From assembly GCA_000431315.1 (NCBI GenBank), contig HF989722.1:53983-103983 (forward strand): DNA of 50,001 nt, in the 5' to 3' direction. A program made the position numbers and the translations under genes. This DNA comes from Brachyspira sp. CAG:484. GTDB taxonomy: Bacteria; Cyanobacteriota; Vampirovibrionia; Gastranaerophilales; Gastranaerophilaceae. Positions within the stretch are counted from its first letter, which is position 1. Each line of letters starts with the position of its first letter. The notes beneath the pieces were generated by a model. It did no database searches, was not told the DNA's origin, and saw nothing but the letters and a program-made list of their open reading frames with translations. Below, piece by piece: positions 15,886 to 24,746 of this stretch.

Positions 15886-16959
15886 ATGAAAAAACTTTTA
15901 TATGTTAAACATGCATTTCATAACAAGACAAAATCTAATGATTTCCTGCAGGAAATTATAAAAACAGGGTATGAAATCGAATTTTTCGACTACGACAATG
16001 ACAAAGATACGCTGAAAAAATTTCAGGAATTGGAAGGGAAAGAGTTCGATACAGTTGTACTATTTCAGATTATGCCTCCAATTTCGGAATTAAAAAAATA
16101 TATAAAATATAAAAATATTTCATTCTTTCCGATGTATGACGCAACGCATTTTTTTAACCGGGCTATCTGGAACGAATACAGGGATTGTAATATCATAAAT
16201 TTTTCCTCCACATTGCATGAAAAATGTAAATCACTTGGACTTTCGACATATTATATACAATATTTTCCAAAACCGGCGCAGATAGAGAACTACGGAGAAA
16301 AAGATGCCGTCTTTTTCTGGCAGAGAAGGGAAAAAATTAACACGAAAACGATTGAAAAAGTATTAGATCCTTCAGAAATAAACAAACTGTATCTTCACAC
16401 TGCACCGGATCCGGAAAATAAAATACCAGAACCATCTAAAAAATGGGAAGATAAAATTGTTAACTCAAGCTGGTTTGAAACAAAAGAAGAAATGCAAAAT
16501 TACATTCAAAAAGCTGCGCTGTATTTTGCGCCTAGAGAATTTGAAGGCATAGGTATGAGCTTTCTGGAAGCAATGGCAGCCGGAAGATGCGTAATTGCCC
16601 CTGATAATCCAACAATGAATGAATACATAAAAAACGGGGAAACCGGCTATTTGTACAATCTAAAATCCCCTAAAAGAATAAAACCTGTCTGTGTAAAAGA
16701 AATTCAAAAGGCTTCATATAAATATATTTCAGAAGGGTACCAGAAGTGGGAAGAGCAAAAATTTGAGATTCTTAAGTGGCTGGAAACCCCGCCAAACAAA
16801 AATTCAAATACAGAACTTATGAATGAAAAACTTTTGATAAAAAACCCGCAAAAAACTTTTTGTTGTAAAATATATACAACAACAAATTCGACAACCTATA
16901 AAATTTTTAATATAATTCCGTTAAAAATAAAAAGGAGCATAAATGCCTGTAAAAGATAG
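15886..16959 (+). CDS. glycosyltransferase (GT-B fold, GT4-like)
   Basis: 357 residues. The N-terminal half is divergent (LYVKHAFHNKTKSNDF). The C-terminal half has the GT4-type donor-binding EX7E region: PREFEGIGMSFLEAMAAGRC, then APDNPTMNEYIKNGETGYL. The C-terminal tail (IFNIIPLKIKRS) is short, basic and amphipathic, as in other transferases of this locus, and may dock the enzyme to the membrane. It lies 14 bp after gmd and overlaps the GT8 gene by 17 bp. Donor and acceptor are unknown. Confidence 0.8.
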   Translation: MKKLLYVKHAFHNKTKSNDFLQEIIKTGYEIEFFDYDNDKDTLKKFQELEGKEFDTVVLFQIMPPISELKKYIKYKNISFFPMYDATHFFNRAIWNEYRDCNIINFSSTLHEKCKSLGLSTYYIQYFPKPAQIENYGEKDAVFFWQRREKINTKTIEKVLDPSEINKLYLHTAPDPENKIPEPSKKWEDKIVNSSWFETKEEMQNYIQKAALYFAPREFEGIGMSFLEAMAAGRCVIAPDNPTMNEYIKNGETGYLYNLKSPKRIKPVCVKEIQKASYKYISEGYQKWEEQKFEILKWLETPPNKNSNTELMNEKLLIKNPQKTFCCKIYTTTNSTTYKIFNIIPLKIKRSINACKR

Positions 16960-17896
16960 AATTATAAATGTCTGTTTATGCTGTGACAACAATTATGCAC
17001 AGCATATGGGTGTAACACTTGCTTCTATTTTAGCTAACAAGAATCAGGAAGATTTAATTAACATTTGTATTCTTGATGGAGGTATATCCTACCAGAATAA
17101 AGAAAAAATTAAACAACTTTGTAATATTGCAGACTTTGGAGTTGAGTTTTTAAGCGTAAATAAGGAGAAGTTTTCGCAATGTCCTATTCAGGATTGGACG
17201 CATCTATCTTTAACAGCATATTATATACTTCTTCTGCCTGCATTAAAACAGGGATGGGATAAAATCATATACCTCGATTGTGATACTGTTGTAAAAACCA
17301 GCCTTCGTGATTTGTTTAATACAGAATTATCAGATAATTATATAGCAGCAATAACAGATATTTCAGAAGAAAAACATAAAAACAGGTTAGAGCTGGAGCA
17401 CTATATTAATTCTGGAGTTATAATATTTAATGCTAAAAAATGGCGTGAAGATGATGTAAGTTCAAAAATATTCTCCTGGATTGAGAAAAACGGCAATAAA
17501 ATAGTTCTTCACGATCAAGATATTCTGAATGCAGTTCTTAATGATAAAATATTAATTCTCGACAACAAATGGAATGCTCAGATTATAAGGGATTTCGATA
17601 AAGAAAAAGCAAAAGAATGGGAATGTGCAAATATTCTTCACTTTATACATAAGAAAAAGCCATGGTTAAGCTATAATGGGGATAAATTTACTGCCGAATA
17701 CATCAAATACCTGAAATTGACGCCTTGGAAAAACTTTCTGTTTAAATATTATTTATTAATTGTTCCGGTATCGATTTTCAAAAAAGTTTTAACCTTTATT
17801 TTTGAAATAAAAAATCAGCGAAATACCAATAAGAAAATTATAACAATATTAGGATTTAAATTCACTAAGATAAGGAAATCAGCGGCTCAGGCTTGA
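16943..17896 (+). CDS. glycosyltransferase family 8 (retaining)
   Basis: 317 residues. The GT8 signature is clear: NVCLCCDNNYAQHMGVTLAS at the start, the DxD metal site in IIYLDCDTVV (D112-C-D114), NSGVIIFNAKKW, and the HDQDILNAVL motif. GT8 enzymes of LPS loci transfer glucose or galactose from UDP-sugars. The tail ends IITILGFKFTKIRKS, a basic amphipathic motif also seen in the convergent neighbour. Its last 32 bp overlap the convergent GT2 gene on the other strand. Confidence 0.92.
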   Translation: MPVKDRIINVCLCCDNNYAQHMGVTLASILANKNQEDLINICILDGGISYQNKEKIKQLCNIADFGVEFLSVNKEKFSQCPIQDWTHLSLTAYYILLLPALKQGWDKIIYLDCDTVVKTSLRDLFNTELSDNYIAAITDISEEKHKNRLELEHYINSGVIIFNAKKWREDDVSSKIFSWIEKNGNKIVLHDQDILNAVLNDKILILDNKWNAQIIRDFDKEKAKEWECANILHFIHKKKPWLSYNGDKFTAEYIKYLKLTPWKNFLFKYYLLIVPVSIFKKVLTFIFEIKNQRNTNKKIITILGFKFTKIRKSAAQA

Positions 17897-18770
17897 TAAA
17901 ATAAAAGCCGAAAAGTTTGAGCATTTTTTGCCCCTTGCGCGCCCTGCACTGGAAAATAAAATGCCTGAATTGCACAGCAAGAAATATGAATTTATCTTTG
18001 CCATTAAGATATTTAGACAGCTTAAAAATAAGCGGAAGCGGTAATGAAGAATATTGAACCATGTCGTAAGCTTCTGAGAATGACAAGCTGCAAAATTTAT
18101 CCAAAGATTTTTTTAGCACCCGGCAGTATTCTTCAATAAATTTAATTCTGTCACCGGATATTCCGCCGCAGCGAAAACAGGCAATACAGGCATTAACCCG
18201 GATACCCTTGTACCCTCCAAGCAGAAGTTTAAGGTAAACTTCATAGTCTGAAGCTATTTTATTTTCTTTATCAAACATACCAATCTCTTTAAGCACATCT
18301 GTTTTACAAAACATTGACTGGTGGCAGAAAGGCATTTTGGTAAAAGATTTATAAATCATTGGTCGCCGCATACCTGACTTTTTAGGATTATCCTCATGCA
18401 AAAGCCATGTATCACCGTATGAAAAATCCGAACCGGAATTTTCCAGCGCACTAACAGAAATTTCTACAGCATTATTTTCAGAAAAATAATCATCAGAGTT
18501 CATAAAAACTATATATTTACCTGAAGCTCTTAGAATACCTTTATTAAAAGCATCAAAAACACCGCTGTCAGGTTCAGAGTAAATCCGCAGCCCTTCAAAA
18601 GATTTCAAAAAATCCAAAGTGCCGTCACTTGAAGCCCCATCAATAATTATATGTTCAATATTATCGTAGGATTGGCATCGTACACTCTCAATACACTGGG
18701 CAAGAGTATCCTGACGATTAGCATTAATGCAGTTATATGTGACTGTTACGACTGAAACTAACGGCTTCAT
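17865..18770 (-). CDS. glycosyltransferase family 2
   Basis: 301 residues. GT-A fold with the N-terminal PLVSVVTVTYNC, IIDGASSDGT, GVFDAFNKGI and the metal site MNSDDYF (S92-D93-D94), as in WcaA-like LPS transferases. The tail LKLFGFYFIKPEP resembles that of the GT8 protein. It is the only minus-strand gene in this first part of the locus. It overlaps the GT8 gene convergently by 32 bp and is back-to-back with the phase-variable GT2 at 18818. Confidence 0.9.
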   Translation of the reverse strand: MKPLVSVVTVTYNCINANRQDTLAQCIESVRCQSYDNIEHIIIDGASSDGTLDFLKSFEGLRIYSEPDSGVFDAFNKGILRASGKYIVFMNSDDYFSENNAVEISVSALENSGSDFSYGDTWLLHEDNPKKSGMRRPMIYKSFTKMPFCHQSMFCKTDVLKEIGMFDKENKIASDYEVYLKLLLGGYKGIRVNACIACFRCGGISGDRIKFIEEYCRVLKKSLDKFCSLSFSEAYDMVQYSSLPLPLIFKLSKYLNGKDKFIFLAVQFRHFIFQCRARKGQKMLKLFGFYFIKPEPLISLS

Positions 18771-18817
18771 GATAAATCCTATTTTACAATAAAAATCATT
18801 TATAATACAATTAATTT

Positions 18818-19844
18818 ATGAATAATATTTTGGTTTCAGTTATTATTCCGGTTTATAATGTTGAAAAATATCTTAAAGAAGCTATCGAAAGTGTAATTAA
18901 CCAAACTTTTAAAAATATTGAGATAATTTGTGTTAATGATGCTTCACCGGACAATTGCGCACAAATCCTGGCGGATTATGCAGCTAAAGATTCAAGAATA
19001 AAAATTATAACTCACAATACAAACAGAGGGCTATCCTGTGCGAGAAATTCAGGCTTAGATATTGCAAAGGGCGAATATATATATTTTCTAGATTCTGATG
19101 ATTATTATGACACAACATTGATAGAAAAAACTCTAAAGCTGTTCTCGGACGAAATTGATATAGTTACCTTCAATTTGAAGAAGTTATATGAAATTGACGA
19201 ACGAAACTGCGACAGGAATTATAGCAGCGAACAACATGGAATTCACAAAGTAGATAATAAAATTTACGAAATAATAAAGGAAGAAAGCTGCCGTAATATT
19301 TTCAAAAACAGTATTATCAAAAAGTATAATATCAGATTTGCAGAAAATTTAATATTTGAAGATACCTCATTCATATTTAAATATCTCGCAGTAAGCAGAG
19401 ACATCTTTATAGATACAGAAATACTGTACTATTACAGAATACGAACCAACTCTATCTTAGATAGTATACAATATAAGCCTCCGGTGGCGCACAGACTTAA
19501 AAATCTTACAAATTATGTAGAATTTTTAAAATTAAATAAAATTTTGCAAAAAGAAAGTAATGACTTTTTTGTAAGTCTGGTATGGGGCTATTATGCAGCA
19601 GATATGGACCTTGAGAGTAGGGGGGGGGGGGCTTTTTGGCAACCGCCTCTGCATAGTAAGAGAAACTCACTGCTTGCTAAAGCATTATAAAATTAATAAA
19701 AATAATACATATCTAAACAAACAAGCCATATTAACTCTTTATTTTTTAAAAGCTCCTTGTTGTATTCTTTTTGTAATTTTCTATAAATTGGATAAGTTTA
19801 TAAAAAAATTATTCCGTTACAAACATTCACATAAACTTTTATAA
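18818..19844 (+). CDS. phase-variable glycosyltransferase family 2, out of full-length frame here
   Basis: GT2 domain with VSVIIPVYNVEKYL, VNDASPDN, GLSCARNSGLDIA and the metal site LDSDDYYD (residues 91-98). A run of 12 G at 19620-19631 interrupts the coding sequence near its end. With 12 G the protein stops at 19690 after 290 residues. With 11 G it would read on to 19844 (about 341 residues), adding HYKINKNN, a hydrophobic segment and the basic tail KLFRYKHSH typical of membrane-docked GT2 enzymes. With 13 G it stops within eight codons. I infer that 11 G is the full-length state. A TATAAT lies at 18801-18806, 12 bp before the ATG, without a Shine-Dalgarno, so the gene may have its own promoter and almost no leader. 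Confidence 0.85.
19620..19631 (+). repeat. poly-G tract (12 G) in GT2 gene
   Basis: A homopolymer of 12 G near the 3' end of the GT2 gene. Loss of one G restores the longer reading frame to 19844. The flanks are GAGAGTA and CTTTTTGG. Confidence 0.95.
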
Positions 19845-19874
19845 TACTCCTGTTCTTTATATTATAAAAATGTT

Positions 19875-20822
19875 ATGGATAAAAATGCTAAAATATTTGT
19901 TGCCGGTCACAGGGGATTAGTAGGCAGCGCAATCAAAAAAGAATTAGAAGAGAATGGCTATAAAAATCTTTTAACAAGAACCCATAAAGAACTTGACCTT
20001 ACAGAGAGTTCATCTGTTAAGGACTTTTTTAAATTGGAAAAACCGGATTACGTAATTCTTTCCGCAGCAAAGGTCGGAGGTATTCATGGAAATAACACCT
20101 ATCCGGTTGAGTTCTTTACCGAGAACATGAAAATACAGCTTAATGTCATTGAAAATTCATTTAAAAATAATGTCAAAAAACTTTTATTTCTCGGCTCCAG
20201 CTGCATATACCCTAAAAATGCGCCGCAGCCAATGAAAGAAGAATATCTGTTATCTTCAACTCTGGAGAAAACAAATGAAATGTACGCTCTGGCAAAAATA
20301 TCAGGATTAAAACTTTGTGCCTCATACAACAGAGAATATGGCACAGACTATATTTCTGTTATGCCTTGCAACCTTTACGGCTTAAATGATAATTACGACA
20401 AAGAAAATGCCCATGTTCTTCCTATGCTTATAAGACGATTTCATGAAGCAAAAGAAGACGGATTAAAAGAAGTCGTTGTATGGGGTACAGGAACACCTTT
20501 AAGAGAATTTATGTACGCCGGAGATCTTGCAAAAGCTGTCGTTTATTTAATGGAAAATAAGTCAGCTAAAGAAATAGGTGAGTTTATTAACATAGGAACA
20601 GGAAAAGAAGTTACTATACTTGAACTTGCTCAGTTAATTAAAAAGGTTGTAGGTTACGAAGGCAGACTTGTATTTGACAAAACAAAACCGGACGGAACCA
20701 TGCGTAAATTAATGGACGTTTCAAGAATTAATAGTTTGGGCTGGAAGGCCGAAACTGAACTTGAAGAGGGTATTGAAATAGTCTACAGGGATTTTTTAAA
20801 CAGCAAAAGTATAAGAGTATAA
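19875..20822 (+). CDS. fcl: GDP-L-fucose synthase
   Basis: Epimerises and reduces GDP-4-keto-6-deoxymannose to GDP-L-fucose. 315 residues, full length. Motifs: NADP-binding AGHRGLVGSAI (10-20), AAKVGGIHGNN, LGSSCIYP, and the catalytic YALAK with Y137 and K141. C-terminal KPDGTMRKLMDVSRI is family typical. Together with gmd it supplies GDP-fucose to the locus. It starts 30 bp after the longer form of the phase-variable GT2. Confidence 0.95.
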   Translation: MDKNAKIFVAGHRGLVGSAIKKELEENGYKNLLTRTHKELDLTESSSVKDFFKLEKPDYVILSAAKVGGIHGNNTYPVEFFTENMKIQLNVIENSFKNNVKKLLFLGSSCIYPKNAPQPMKEEYLLSSTLEKTNEMYALAKISGLKLCASYNREYGTDYISVMPCNLYGLNDNYDKENAHVLPMLIRRFHEAKEDGLKEVVVWGTGTPLREFMYAGDLAKAVVYLMENKSAKEIGEFINIGTGKEVTILELAQLIKKVVGYEGRLVFDKTKPDGTMRKLMDVSRINSLGWKAETELEEGIEIVYRDFLNSKSIRV

Positions 20823-20837
20823 TTATCAGGAGTTTAT

Positions 20838-22133
20838 ATGCAGGAAAAACTTAATCTGTTATTTGATATAACAATTCTAGTAGTTAACAGAAAAATGGAC
20901 GGCTGCCGATCCGGAATTTATTTTACTGCTGCTAATATTCTCGATGAATTTTATAAAAGAGAAGAATTTAATCTTTTCTTCTATTGTGATAAAAAACTGA
21001 TTCCTGCCATTGAAGAAACAGATATTTTAAAAAAATATGACTGTCCTGTTATAAACTATGAAGATATGACAAGTGAGGACTGGGAATATGTTAAGCTTAA
21101 GGCAAAACGTAACAAGATGAAAAAAGAGAAAAAGGCACTGCAAAAGACATTAATGTCAATTTTGCTGTTCTTCTTTTCCCTCAAAATGAAATTAAGCGCT
21201 AAAACTATTAATTTATCAAAGTATGATAAAATAAATGCTTTTTTCTCACCATGCTATAGAATACCGGAAGAAATAAGAGAGTTAAAGCACATAAAAAAAT
21301 ATACTCTGCTGCATGATACAATACCTCTTATATTACCTCAATATTTTGCTGATATACAAAAAGGTAATTCCTGGTATTTAAAATTAGTTGATACAATTAA
21401 CAAAGAGGATTATTATTTTACAAATTCAGAAAGCACTAAGCGTGACTTTATAAAATATGTACCTTCAATTAATCCGGCACACATCACAACAACACTGCTT
21501 GCCTGTGCTGAAACATTTAAGCCTTCAAGTCCTGACAAAACCGCGGCTGCATTGAAAAAATATAATCTTCCGCAAGATAAAAAATATATTTTCAGCCTTT
21601 GTACTCTTGAACCTAGAAAAAATCTTATCAGAGCTGTAAAATGTTTTATAGAATTTATAAATAAAAATAATATTGACGATCTGGTATTCATTTTAGGAGG
21701 CGGAAGCTGGAAAGGATTTATTAAACAGCTGGAGCAGGAAGTGCCTGAGTTTGACAAATACAGAGATAAAATTATTAAAGCGGGTTATATTGATGATGAA
21801 GATTTATCACCTTTGTATTCAGGAGCAGAATGGTTTGTCTATACATCACAGTATGAAGGATTTGGACTTCCTCCGCTAGAGGCAATGAGCTGCGGATGTC
21901 CGGTTATAACCTCAAATAATTCATCACTGCCTGAAGTTGTAGGTGATGCAGGAATTATGATTGACTGGGATAGTGATGAACAGCATATAAAAGCTTATGA
22001 GAACTATTATTTTAATGCTTCACTTAGAAAACAAAACAGCCAAAATGGTATAAACAGGGCAAAAACTTTTTCTTGGGCAAAATGTGTTGACTTAATGTCT
22101 GCTCAAATATCCAAAATAAGGAATGTTTTATGA
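20838..22133 (+). CDS. glycosyltransferase family 4
   Basis: 431 residues, GT-B fold. The C-terminal donor domain has EPRKNLIRAVKCF, ILGGGSWKGF, GYIDDEDLSPLYSGAEWFVY and the EX7E motif YEGFGLPPLEAMSCGCPVI, followed by NNSSLPEVVGDAG. This resembles WbaZ/mannosyltransferase-B-like enzymes, but the donor is not deducible. It lies 15 bp after fcl. The next gene starts inside its stop (4-bp ATGA overlap at 22130), so the pair is translationally coupled. Confidence 0.9.
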   Translation: MQEKLNLLFDITILVVNRKMDGCRSGIYFTAANILDEFYKREEFNLFFYCDKKLIPAIEETDILKKYDCPVINYEDMTSEDWEYVKLKAKRNKMKKEKKALQKTLMSILLFFFSLKMKLSAKTINLSKYDKINAFFSPCYRIPEEIRELKHIKKYTLLHDTIPLILPQYFADIQKGNSWYLKLVDTINKEDYYFTNSESTKRDFIKYVPSINPAHITTTLLACAETFKPSSPDKTAAALKKYNLPQDKKYIFSLCTLEPRKNLIRAVKCFIEFINKNNIDDLVFILGGGSWKGFIKQLEQEVPEFDKYRDKIIKAGYIDDEDLSPLYSGAEWFVYTSQYEGFGLPPLEAMSCGCPVITSNNSSLPEVVGDAGIMIDWDSDEQHIKAYENYYFNASLRKQNSQNGINRAKTFSWAKCVDLMSAQISKIRNVL

Positions 22134-23368
22134 GTAAAAAAATTCTAATTGTATTTCATCTTAACTTTCTTAGAAATGACAGAGGATGTACATCATATAT
22201 TTACAATATTGTTAAATATTTAAAGTCAAAAGGGTTTAGTATAGACTTTTTGTCAAATGATCCGGATAATGACTTTGAAGATTTTGAGGAGCTAAATCAA
22301 AAAGAAAAATTAATTGATAATTTATATTTATTTAACAGCAATGATATAAAACCGCAGAAAAAGCATTTCGGCTTGATAAAAAGAAGATATAAATACAAAA
22401 AAGGAAAGCGTTATATAAAAACTTATTTTTGCGGTGTAGGAATTTCGCTGAAACCTGATGAAAAATATTATTCGACCTGGGTAAACGATGAATTTGTTGA
22501 GTTTTATAATAACGTTGTAAACTCAAATCATTACGATTATATAAATATACACTATATTCAGTTTGCCGATTTGTTAAAATATGGTCAAACACCCTCACAT
22601 ATAACTACAATTTATTCAATGCACGATGCAAACTATCTCCAGGAATTTTATTGCGAGAGTGAAAATAAATTCAACAAAAATCCGATTGAAAAAGAGATAC
22701 TTCAGGTTAGTTTATTTGATAAGATAATGTCAATTTCTGTGGATGAAAAGCAGTTCTTTGAAAAACTTCTGCCGGATAAAAAGTTCTATTTTTTACCGCC
22801 AATTGTAGATAAACAAAATACTGACAAAAATATTACAAAAGATATAAATATATTATTTCTAGGACACCAAAATCCATATAATTATGAAGGAATTGTTTGG
22901 TTTTTAGAAAAAGTTTATCCTTTATTGAAGCACAAAAATAATATCTGGATAGTAGGCAAAGTCATTAATATGCTGATACAGGACGGAATATTTACCCCTG
23001 AGAAGCTGGCAGAAGCCGGGATTAATACAATTGAATTTGCCCAAGACCTGGATGAACTGTACGCAAGGACTAAAATCTCAATAGTTCCGATGTTCAGAGG
23101 AACAGGGATGAAAATAAAAACTATTGATGCAATGTCCAGAGGTATACCTGTAGTTTCAACTTATCTGGGAGTAGACGGTTTTCCGGATAAAAACAAAAAC
23201 GGATGCCTTGTTACGGATAAACCTGAAGAATTTGCCGCATACATTGACAAATTACTGGATGATCAGACATACTACCAAAAAGTTCAGAACGAAATAAATG
23301 ACTACTTTAAAAACTACTTAAGCATTGAACAAACTTCAAAAGTTCTTGACGAATGCTTTGAAGCCTAG
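22130..23368 (+). CDS. glycosyltransferase (GT-B, GT4-like)
   Basis: 412 residues starting in an ATGA overlap with the previous GT4. The N-terminus ILIVFHLNFLRNDRGCTSY is acceptor-domain like. The second domain has NILFLGHQNPYNYEGIVWFL, IVGKV, and VPMFRGTGMKIKTIDAMSRG, followed by PVVSTYLGVDGF, the layout of GT4-type enzymes of the Glyco_trans_1_4 kind. Donor and acceptor are unknown. The stop at 23368 is 18 bp before the epimerase gene. Confidence 0.85.
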   Translation: MSKKILIVFHLNFLRNDRGCTSYIYNIVKYLKSKGFSIDFLSNDPDNDFEDFEELNQKEKLIDNLYLFNSNDIKPQKKHFGLIKRRYKYKKGKRYIKTYFCGVGISLKPDEKYYSTWVNDEFVEFYNNVVNSNHYDYINIHYIQFADLLKYGQTPSHITTIYSMHDANYLQEFYCESENKFNKNPIEKEILQVSLFDKIMSISVDEKQFFEKLLPDKKFYFLPPIVDKQNTDKNITKDINILFLGHQNPYNYEGIVWFLEKVYPLLKHKNNIWIVGKVINMLIQDGIFTPEKLAEAGINTIEFAQDLDELYARTKISIVPMFRGTGMKIKTIDAMSRGIPVVSTYLGVDGFPDKNKNGCLVTDKPEEFAAYIDKLLDDQTYYQKVQNEINDYFKNYLSIEQTSKVLDECFEA

Positions 23369-23386
23369 CGGAGAAAATCTTTCATA

Positions 23387-23914
23387 ATGAAAATATCTGA
23401 GTTAGTAATAAAAGGAGCATATCTTATTGAAACTGAACCTGTAAAAGATTTCAGAGGGTCTTTCGCCAGACAGTTTTGTAAAAAAGAACTTGCTAAATTC
23501 GGGATTGATTTTAATATATGCCAGTGTAACATTTCAAAAAATCCCAAAGCAGGTACTCTAAGGGGTATGCACTACCAGAAAGAACCATTTCCTGAAATTA
23601 AGATGGTTTCATGTCTACAAGGACGCATATTTGATTGTATTGTTGATTTAAGAAAAAATTCTCCGACTTATCTTAAATGGACGGCTGAAGAATTAAGCAG
23701 TGAAAATAATAAAATGATTTATATTCCGGCAGGATGTGCTCATGGATTTTTAACATTAGAGGATAATTCTACTGTTTATTATCAGCTGGGAGAGTTTTTT
23801 ATGCCTGAATATTATGCCGGGATAAGGTGGAATGATCCGAAAATAGGGATTGAGTGGCCGATTAAGGAAAAACTTCTAATAAACGACAGGGATAACAGCT
23901 ATGAACTCCTCTAA
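23387..23914 (+). CDS. rfbC: NDP-4-keto-6-deoxyhexose 3,5-epimerase (RmlC/AscE-like)
   Basis: 175 residues, cupin fold. Signatures: DFRGSFARQF (20-30), NPKAGTLRGMHYQ with catalytic H62, AGCAHGFLTLED with H119, and the Tyr pair at 131-132. In sequence it looks like RmlC. No rmlA or rmlB is in the window, while the CDP-glucose genes rfbF, rfbG and rfbH are, and a reductase follows at once. I therefore prefer a CDP-sugar epimerase such as AscE (CDP-ascarylose pathway). dTDP-rhamnose synthesis using rml genes elsewhere is the alternative. It overlaps the reductase by 14 bp. Confidence 0.85.
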   Translation: MKISELVIKGAYLIETEPVKDFRGSFARQFCKKELAKFGIDFNICQCNISKNPKAGTLRGMHYQKEPFPEIKMVSCLQGRIFDCIVDLRKNSPTYLKWTAEELSSENNKMIYIPAGCAHGFLTLEDNSTVYYQLGEFFMPEYYAGIRWNDPKIGIEWPIKEKLLINDRDNSYELL

Positions 23915-24746
23915 AAAAATTATACTAACCGGTGCTACAGGACTAATCGGGAAAGAAGTACTGCCTTTGTTAAAAAAAGAAGGATTTGAAGTACTTGCTT
24001 TATCATCAAAAACTTGCAACTTATTTAATAAAAAAGAAATTGATTCTGTTTTTAACAAATTTAAGCCTGAATATCTTCTGAATTTTGCCTGGTGCACTAC
24101 AGGGGATTATCTTAATTCGGAATTAAACTATAAGTTTCTGGAAGCAGGGATAAATATGCTGGGTGCATTCAAACAAAATGGCGGCAGACGGGCAGTTTTT
24201 GCAGGAACCTGTTTTGAATATAAATTTAAGGACACTCCTTTAAAAGAAAATGATGAGTTAAATCCGCTGACAATATATGCAAAGTGCAAGGTTGAATTGT
24301 TTAAACAGGCAACTGAATATTGTATTCAGAATGGAATAAGCTTTGGCTGGGGGCGGATATTCTATGTATATGGGGAAAACGAGAATGAAAAACGCCTCAC
24401 TCCTTATCTAATAAATAATTTAAAAAATAACAAAACAACAGAAATAAAATGCGGTCAACTGATAAAGGATTATATGTATACGAAAGATATTGCCGGAGCT
24501 TTTGTTAAATTTATTGAAACTGATGTAGAAGGACCGGTCAATATTTGTACAGGGCAGGGTATTTCTTTGAAAGACTTTGGAAGAGCAATTGCGTCAAAGT
24601 TGAATAAAGAAGAATACCTGGAAATCAGACATGAAAAAACAACACAACCGCCGATTATAACTGGCGACAATACCAAGCTAAAAAATTGTGTTCAATATAA
24701 TTTAAAATATTCTCTAAGCAGTGCCCTGGATGAAATATTGTATTAA
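23901..24746 (+). CDS. SDR-family NDP-sugar reductase (AscF/RfbJ-like)
   Basis: 281 residues, extended SDR. Dinucleotide motif TGATGLIGKEV (10-20) and catalytic YAKCK with Y126 and K130 (NPLTIYAKCKVELF). AGTCFEYKFK replaces the more common SSS strand. C-terminal DYMYTKDIAGAFVKF and NICTGQGISLKDFG are typical of CDP-abequose/paratose/ascarylose reductases. It is co-translated with the 3,5-epimerase. In the ascarylose pathway this enzyme would reduce C4 after the 5-epimerase; that reading is inferred from context. Its last 4 bp overlap the convergent glycosyltransferase. Confidence 0.8.
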   Translation: MNSSKKIILTGATGLIGKEVLPLLKKEGFEVLALSSKTCNLFNKKEIDSVFNKFKPEYLLNFAWCTTGDYLNSELNYKFLEAGINMLGAFKQNGGRRAVFAGTCFEYKFKDTPLKENDELNPLTIYAKCKVELFKQATEYCIQNGISFGWGRIFYVYGENENEKRLTPYLINNLKNNKTTEIKCGQLIKDYMYTKDIAGAFVKFIETDVEGPVNICTGQGISLKDFGRAIASKLNKEEYLEIRHEKTTQPPIITGDNTKLKNCVQYNLKYSLSSALDEILY

